This document shows positions 5,604-8,623 of a stretch of DNA of 8,623 nucleotides, one piece after another. The stretch is taken from NCBI GenBank assembly GCA_937897665.1, contig CALCPB010000650.1, positions 1 through 8,623 on the forward strand. The letters are read 5' to 3'. This stretch comes from an uncultured Halomicronema sp. GTDB lineage: Bacteria; Cyanobacteriota; Cyanobacteriia; Phormidesmidales; Phormidesmidaceae. Below the pieces are notes generated by a model, which saw only the letters and a list, made by a program, of their open reading frames with translations, was not told where the DNA came from and made no database searches. A program made the translations under genes and the position numbers. Positions within the stretch are counted from its first letter, which is position 1; each line of letters opens with the position of its first letter.

Positions 5604-6509
5604 CTACGGTTGACGTCTGAGGCCACGGTAATGTGCCAAGTCCTGCTCCACGACTGGCCAATAGTGCTCGGCGAATTCCACAAAATCATATTGGCAGTCT
5701 CGCAACACGCTTTCGATCCGGGTATATCGATGGATGAACCATTGAGTCAGCGCTTGCCAGGCAGTGTGTAAATCGTTTGCTTGGATAAGAGAAAGATTTT
5801 GCCGGCGCCACTGGGGTAAATATTGCTCGACCCAAAATTGCATCAGGGGGCGATAGCCGGAGTGATTCAGGCAGCTCAGATCGAGCATGTTTTGTCGAGT
5901 CAAACCAAAGTGGGTCAAAAGCTCGCTGGGGAAGTAACACACTCCCTGCTGCGCATCTTCATACAAATCGCGCAGATTGTTATAAAACTGGTCGACCATA
6001 CCAAATTGACGGGAGATTGTGCGTTGATGGTCGGCCAACTGTGGCAAAAGCTGAAAGCAAGAACCGGCAAGCCGATCAAGCATCGTTTCATACCCTTTGA
6101 GGGTTGTAATCGTGAGCTGTGGCTGGTGGTATTCAGCGATCGCTTCGATGTAGCAGTCCCAAGCCAAGATCTGGGCTTGATGACGCGGAGCGGTAGTGGG
6201 TTGAAACCAAGCTGACTCAATTTGCTGTAGCACCTCCCATTGGTGGTGCTGAGCAGACAAGCAACGCTGCTGCTGCAAATCTTTCCAGGCTCGGTAAAAG
6301 GCTGGGAACTGCTGCCCGCCGGGTTGAACAACCTGATCTTGCTCTGCCAATCGATCAACCCAACGAATCCAATAAAATCGTTGTTGCCATAAAGCCTGAG
6401 TTTGAGAGGAAAGACCCACTAACCACACGCCGTTGTCTTCGTCTTTGAGCGCATCGTCAGCGATACCGTTGCCGACCGAAGAAGCAACTGCTTCAGAAAT
6501 CTTCATCAT
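5604..6509 (-). CDS. Squalene/phytoene synthase family-like protein, atypical
   Basis: This 301-residue protein resembles the head-to-head prenyl synthase family (phytoene and squalene synthases), which condense two prenyl diphosphates using two Asp-rich metal-binding motifs. The second motif region is clear: QFYNNLRDLYEDAQQGVCYFP (174-194), with Asp181 and Asp185 in the DxxxD arrangement followed by the usual G-x-x-Y-x-P. The first motif is less clear: WIRWVDRLAEQ (47-57) gives Asp52 and Glu56, a DxxxE. The N-terminus (SSVGNGIADDALKDEDNGVW, 10-29) is not part of the catalytic family and is strongly acidic. I think it is a cyanobacterial paralogue of unknown activity rather than the main carotenoid enzyme CrtB. 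ATG at 6507-6509 or the adjacent ATG at 6504-6506 is the start; a GTG at 6530 would add only seven residues. It is divergent from accD, with no carotenoid genes beside it. Confidence 0.7.
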   Translation of the reverse strand: MMKISEAVASSVGNGIADDALKDEDNGVWLVGLSSQTQALWQQRFYWIRWVDRLAEQDQVVQPGGQQFPAFYRAWKDLQQQRCLSAQHHQWEVLQQIESAWFQPTTAPRHQAQILAWDCYIEAIAEYHQPQLTITTLKGYETMLDRLAGSCFQLLPQLADHQRTISRQFGMVDQFYNNLRDLYEDAQQGVCYFPSELLTHFGLTRQNMLDLSCLNHSGYRPLMQFWVEQYLPQWRRQNLSLIQANDLHTAWQALTQWFIHRYTRIESVLRDCQYDFVEFAEHYWPVVEQDLAHYRGLRRQP

Positions 6510-6823
6510 TTTTAGTAGAGCACCCTGCACTTGTACTCGCAGGATAGTGAATTGTCTGCCTCAATGCCCTCGCCATAATTACAGTCTTAACCCGATGGAA
6601 GGAGGCGCGGGGGTGAGTTTTGAAAGTCCTATCCATTGCGACTTTGGGCGATAGTATACCGCCTGCCAACCCTGAAATTTTGAGGGCAATTGTGGTTGCT
6701 GAGGGCAGGGAGAAGATTAGTGCTAGCGGCAGGCGATCGCTGGGGTGCCACCAAACCCGATAGGATAAGTTGCAGCCCCACCTGTGGGTGATGTGTTCCC
6801 CTCGTGTGTGATTTTTCAGAAGC
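6510..6823. other. Divergent promoter region between the phytoene-synthase-like gene and accD
   Basis: This 314-bp spacer should carry two promoters. I found one HIP1 octamer (6733-6740) but no confident -35/-10 pair on either strand, no hairpin above 6 bp and no RNA gene. Open frames crossing it on both strands extend out of the flanking genes and look non-coding. Confidence 0.55.
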
Positions 6824-7741
6824 ATGTCACTGTTTGATTGGTTTGCAAATCGTCGCAAGGCCGGCCCCATTAGCCAAGAGCGACAAGAACGTGAAATTGC
6901 CGATGGTCTTTGGTCCAAGTGTGACGCTTGTGGTGTCATGACTTACACAAAAGATCTGGTGGCAAATCAGCTGGTTTGTGCCGAGTGTGGTCATCACCAT
7001 CGTGTCTTTAGTGATGATCGAATTCAACAACTGATTGATGAAGGCTCTTGGCAACCGTTAGACACTCAGATTCGCCCCCAAGACCCACTCAAGTTTCGAG
7101 ATCGCAAAGCCTATGCGGATCGTTTGCGTGACATGCAATCTCGGACTGAGCTAACCGATGCCGTTCAAACGGGCATTGGGCAGTTGGAGGGTCTAACCAT
7201 CGGGCTCGGCGTGATGGATTTTCGGTTTATGGGTGGCAGTATGGGTTCCGTCGTGGGTGAAAAATTAACCCGCATGATTGAACACAGCACTGAGCTGGGA
7301 TATCCGGTCATCATTGTTTGCGCCTCGGGAGGCGCGCGCATGCAAGAAGGCATGTTGAGCTTGATGCAGATGGCCAAAATTTCGGGGGCGTTAGAACGCC
7401 ATCGTGAGGCGCGTCTCCTATACCTGCCAGTGCTGTCGCACCCAACCACCGGTGGCGTAACGGCCAGCTTTGCAATGTTAGGTGACGTCATTTTGGCAGA
7501 ACCCCAGGCCACCATTGCATTTGCCGGACGTCGCGTGGTGGAACAAACTCTGCGCGAAAAACTGCCGGATGATTTTCAAACGGCGGAATATTTGCTGAAG
7601 CATGGCTTTGTCGATGCAATCGTGCCTCGCACTGAACTAAAAACGACGTTAGGCAAGCTCATTCGTCTACATCAACCCGTGCCGTCATCGCCAATTCCGC
7701 CAATGCGAGTTGCCGTCAAGCCCCAAGTCGCTCTCTCATAA
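6824..7741 (+). CDS. accD: Acetyl-CoA carboxylase carboxyltransferase subunit beta
   Basis: This 305-residue protein is AccD, which with AccA forms the carboxyltransferase that moves CO2 from carboxybiotin on AccB to acetyl-CoA, making malonyl-CoA for fatty-acid synthesis in the cytoplasm. The N-terminal zinc ribbon is complete: Cys33, Cys36, Cys52 and Cys55 (CDAC and CAEC). The crotonase-like core shows [16 protein letters not shown] (135-150), [20 protein letters not shown] (166-185), [12 protein letters not shown] (210-221) and [16 protein letters not shown] (233-248). The tail after residue 284 is Pro-rich and variable, as is usual. ATG at 6824 gives the standard MSLFDWF start. It has 247 bp to psbV and so is probably transcribed alone; no clear terminator was seen after it. 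The other acc genes are elsewhere, as is common in cyanobacteria. Confidence 0.97.
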   Translation: MSLFDWFANRRKAGPISQERQEREIADGLWSKCDACGVMTYTKDLVANQLVCAECGHHHRVFSDDRIQQLIDEGSWQPLDTQIRPQDPLKFRDRKAYADRLRDMQSRTELTDAVQTGIGQLEGLTIGLGVMDFRFMGGSMGSVVGEKLTRMIEHSTELGYPVIIVCASGGARMQEGMLSLMQMAKISGALERHREARLLYLPVLSHPTTGGVTASFAMLGDVILAEPQATIAFAGRRVVEQTLREKLPDDFQTAEYLLKHGFVDAIVPRTELKTTLGKLIRLHQPVPSSPIPPMRVAVKPQVALS

Positions 7742-7952
7742 CGCCCCCATGCAACAACGTTAAGGTTGCTGTCATCCGTTGAAACGTTTGGGAATAGCCC
7801 CATTCGGTGGCATGATAAAGATTATGAGAATGACTTAACACTCATTGGTAATTGGGTTGGAGTGCTGATGTTGGCTTAACGACAAACCAGCTTTTAGAGA
7901 CTTGAACCGTCTCAAATCAACTTTTAAATGAGTGACTAAGTTTGCTGTGTTG

Positions 7953-7968
7953 TGTAATGGCTAGCCAT
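7953..7968 (+). promoter_or_regulatory. Possible psbV -10 element overlapping a 12-bp palindrome
   Basis: TGTAAT (7953-7958) matches a -10 hexamer at five of six positions, without a good -35. It overlaps the perfect palindrome ATGGCTAGCCAT (7957-7968), which ends 20 bases ahead of the psbV ATG. A dyad at this place could be an operator or a short leader hairpin. Further upstream, CACTCATT (7839-7846) and AATGAGTG (7927-7934) are exact reverse complements. Confidence 0.35.
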
Positions 7969-7988
7969 AAATACATTTGAGGAGAACC

Positions 7989-8507
7989 ATGTTTAAGAGA
8001 TGCATTTGGCTAGCTGCGATGGCGGTGCTGGTCGTGAGCCAGTTTTTTGCCGGTCCCGCTGTCGCAGCAGAGCTAGATGAGGCGACGCGCACCATCAAGC
8101 TCAATGATCAGGGAGATACCCTGGTTCTTTCCCTGGAGCAAGTCGCTCGAGGACGTAAGCAATTTAACTATGCTTGCGGCTCTTGTCACACTGCCGGAGT
8201 CACGAAGACTAACCCCACCGTGGGCCTAGACCCTGAAAGTTTAGCTGGGGCGCTACCGCAACGGAACAACCTGGAATCCCTTGTTGACTACCTGAAAAAT
8301 CCAACTACCTATGATGGTTTGACCGAAATCTCTCAGCTCCATCCCAGTACCAAAAGTGCTGATATCTATCCCAAAATGCGGAGTTTGACTGAGGATGACT
8401 TGGTTGCCATCGCTGGTCACATCTTGCTGCAGCCTAACGTGATTGGCCCGCTTTGGGGGGGGGGCAAGAGCACTTACTCAGCCCCTGGTTTAGGAGAAGT
8501 AATGTAG
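7989..8507 (+). CDS. psbV: Photosystem II extrinsic cytochrome c-550
   Basis: This 172-residue precursor is PsbV, the lumenal haem protein that stabilises the oxygen-evolving Mn4CaO5 cluster and its calcium and chloride needs. A signal peptide with AVA at residues 24-26 gives a mature protein starting AELDEATR. Numbered from there, the haem site CGSCH gives Cys37, Cys40 and His41, and HPSTKSADI supplies His92 as second axial ligand, exactly the positions known for PsbV. The conserved NPTTYDG and LTEDDLVAIAGHIL segments are present. The mature chain has 146 residues: Tyr137, normally the last residue, is followed by SAPGLGEVM. A 10-G run (8455-8464) encodes part of WGGGK just before it. ATG at 7989 is preferred over the upstream TTG at 7977, because GAGGAG lies 4 to 9 bases ahead of it. 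No other PSII gene is adjacent. Confidence 0.97.
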   Translation: MFKRCIWLAAMAVLVVSQFFAGPAVAAELDEATRTIKLNDQGDTLVLSLEQVARGRKQFNYACGSCHTAGVTKTNPTVGLDPESLAGALPQRNNLESLVDYLKNPTTYDGLTEISQLHPSTKSADIYPKMRSLTEDDLVAIAGHILLQPNVIGPLWGGGKSTYSAPGLGEVM

Positions 8508-8554
8508 TTAAGACAGCCTCAACTGCTCAAGTAATGAGTTGTCCTGGCTTCCTC

Positions 8555-8594
8555 AAAAATCCTCTGATACCTAGTTAGGTGTCAGAGGATTTTT
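8555..8594 (+). terminator. Strong intrinsic terminator after psbV
   Basis: The arms 8555-8572 and 8577-8594 pair along 18 bp, with one T-G wobble (8568/8581) and a 4-base loop. The stem starts with AAAAAT and ends ATTTTT, so it can terminate transcription from either side. It lies 47 bases past the psbV stop codon. Confidence 0.95.
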
Positions 8595-8623
8595 AGCTTT
8601 TTGGGGTTGGACATGGATAAAAG

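Larger units (their letters stand above)
194..6740. repeat. Eleven dispersed HIP1 octamers (GCGATCGC)
   Basis: Exact copies start at 194, 795, 1045, 1787, 2768, 3716, 3818, 3999, 4216, 6136 and 6733, both inside genes and between them. HIP1 is a highly repeated palindrome in many cyanobacterial genomes. None occurs in accD or psbV (6741-8623). Confidence 0.9.

Noticed and set aside
5312..5689. 125-residue open frame on the minus strand across the spacer and the end of the phytoene-synthase-like gene
   Set aside because: It starts inside the real gene in another frame, has no recognisable domain and an odd composition, and crosses the hairpin cluster.
7750..7770. GCAAC/GTTGC hairpin after accD as a terminator
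   Set aside because: Only five base pairs and no T run follows.
8613..8623. ATG GAT AAA at the right edge as the start of a further gene
   Set aside because: Only eleven bases are visible and there is no clear ribosome-binding site, so it cannot be judged.

Overview
The window looks like chromosomal DNA of a cyanobacterium. It encodes the photosystem II extrinsic subunit cytochrome c-550 (psbV) and a RemA protein of cyanobacterial type. It also holds eleven copies of the cyanobacterial HIP1 octamer GCGATCGC, where roughly 0.1 would be expected by chance. The mix of genes (RqcH/NFACT, MpaB-like oxygenase, SufE, DinF-like MATE, PEP-CTERM protein, phytoene-synthase-like protein, AccD, PsbV) fits a filamentous, Leptolyngbya-like lineage, but the genus is a guess.

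Layout, left to right. Positions 1-292 (minus) hold the N-terminal part of an RqcH/NFACT ribosome-rescue protein that runs off the left edge. A 390-bp divergent spacer leads to remA (683-943, plus), which is closed by a clear hairpin terminator. Next come a DUF2236/MpaB-like oxygenase (1062-1970, plus) and sufE (2055-2486, plus). A MATE transporter (2527-3861, minus) converges on sufE with a 40-bp gap. Beyond it are a secreted PEP-CTERM protein (4098-5042, minus, with its own terminator) and a 561-bp spacer unusually rich in inverted repeats (5043-5603). A divergent phytoene/squalene-synthase-like gene (5604-6509, minus) is then separated by 314 bp from accD (6824-7741, plus). Last is psbV (7989-8507, plus), closed by a very strong bidirectional-looking terminator.

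The genes do not form one operon or one dedicated system. Most are single transcription units with housekeeping roles: ribosome quality control, Fe-S cluster assembly, fatty-acid synthesis and PSII oxygen evolution. The rest are accessory functions: export, an exported anchored protein and isoprenoid-like chemistry. I found no CRISPR array, IS element, phage gene, tRNA or rRNA.

The points most worth a second look are a 9-residue extension of PsbV past its usual C-terminal tyrosine, next to a 10-G run; the hairpin-rich spacer at 5159-5567, a possible structured RNA; and the phytoene-synthase-like protein, whose first Asp-rich motif is altered while the second is intact. I do not see strong evidence of an undescribed multi-gene system here.
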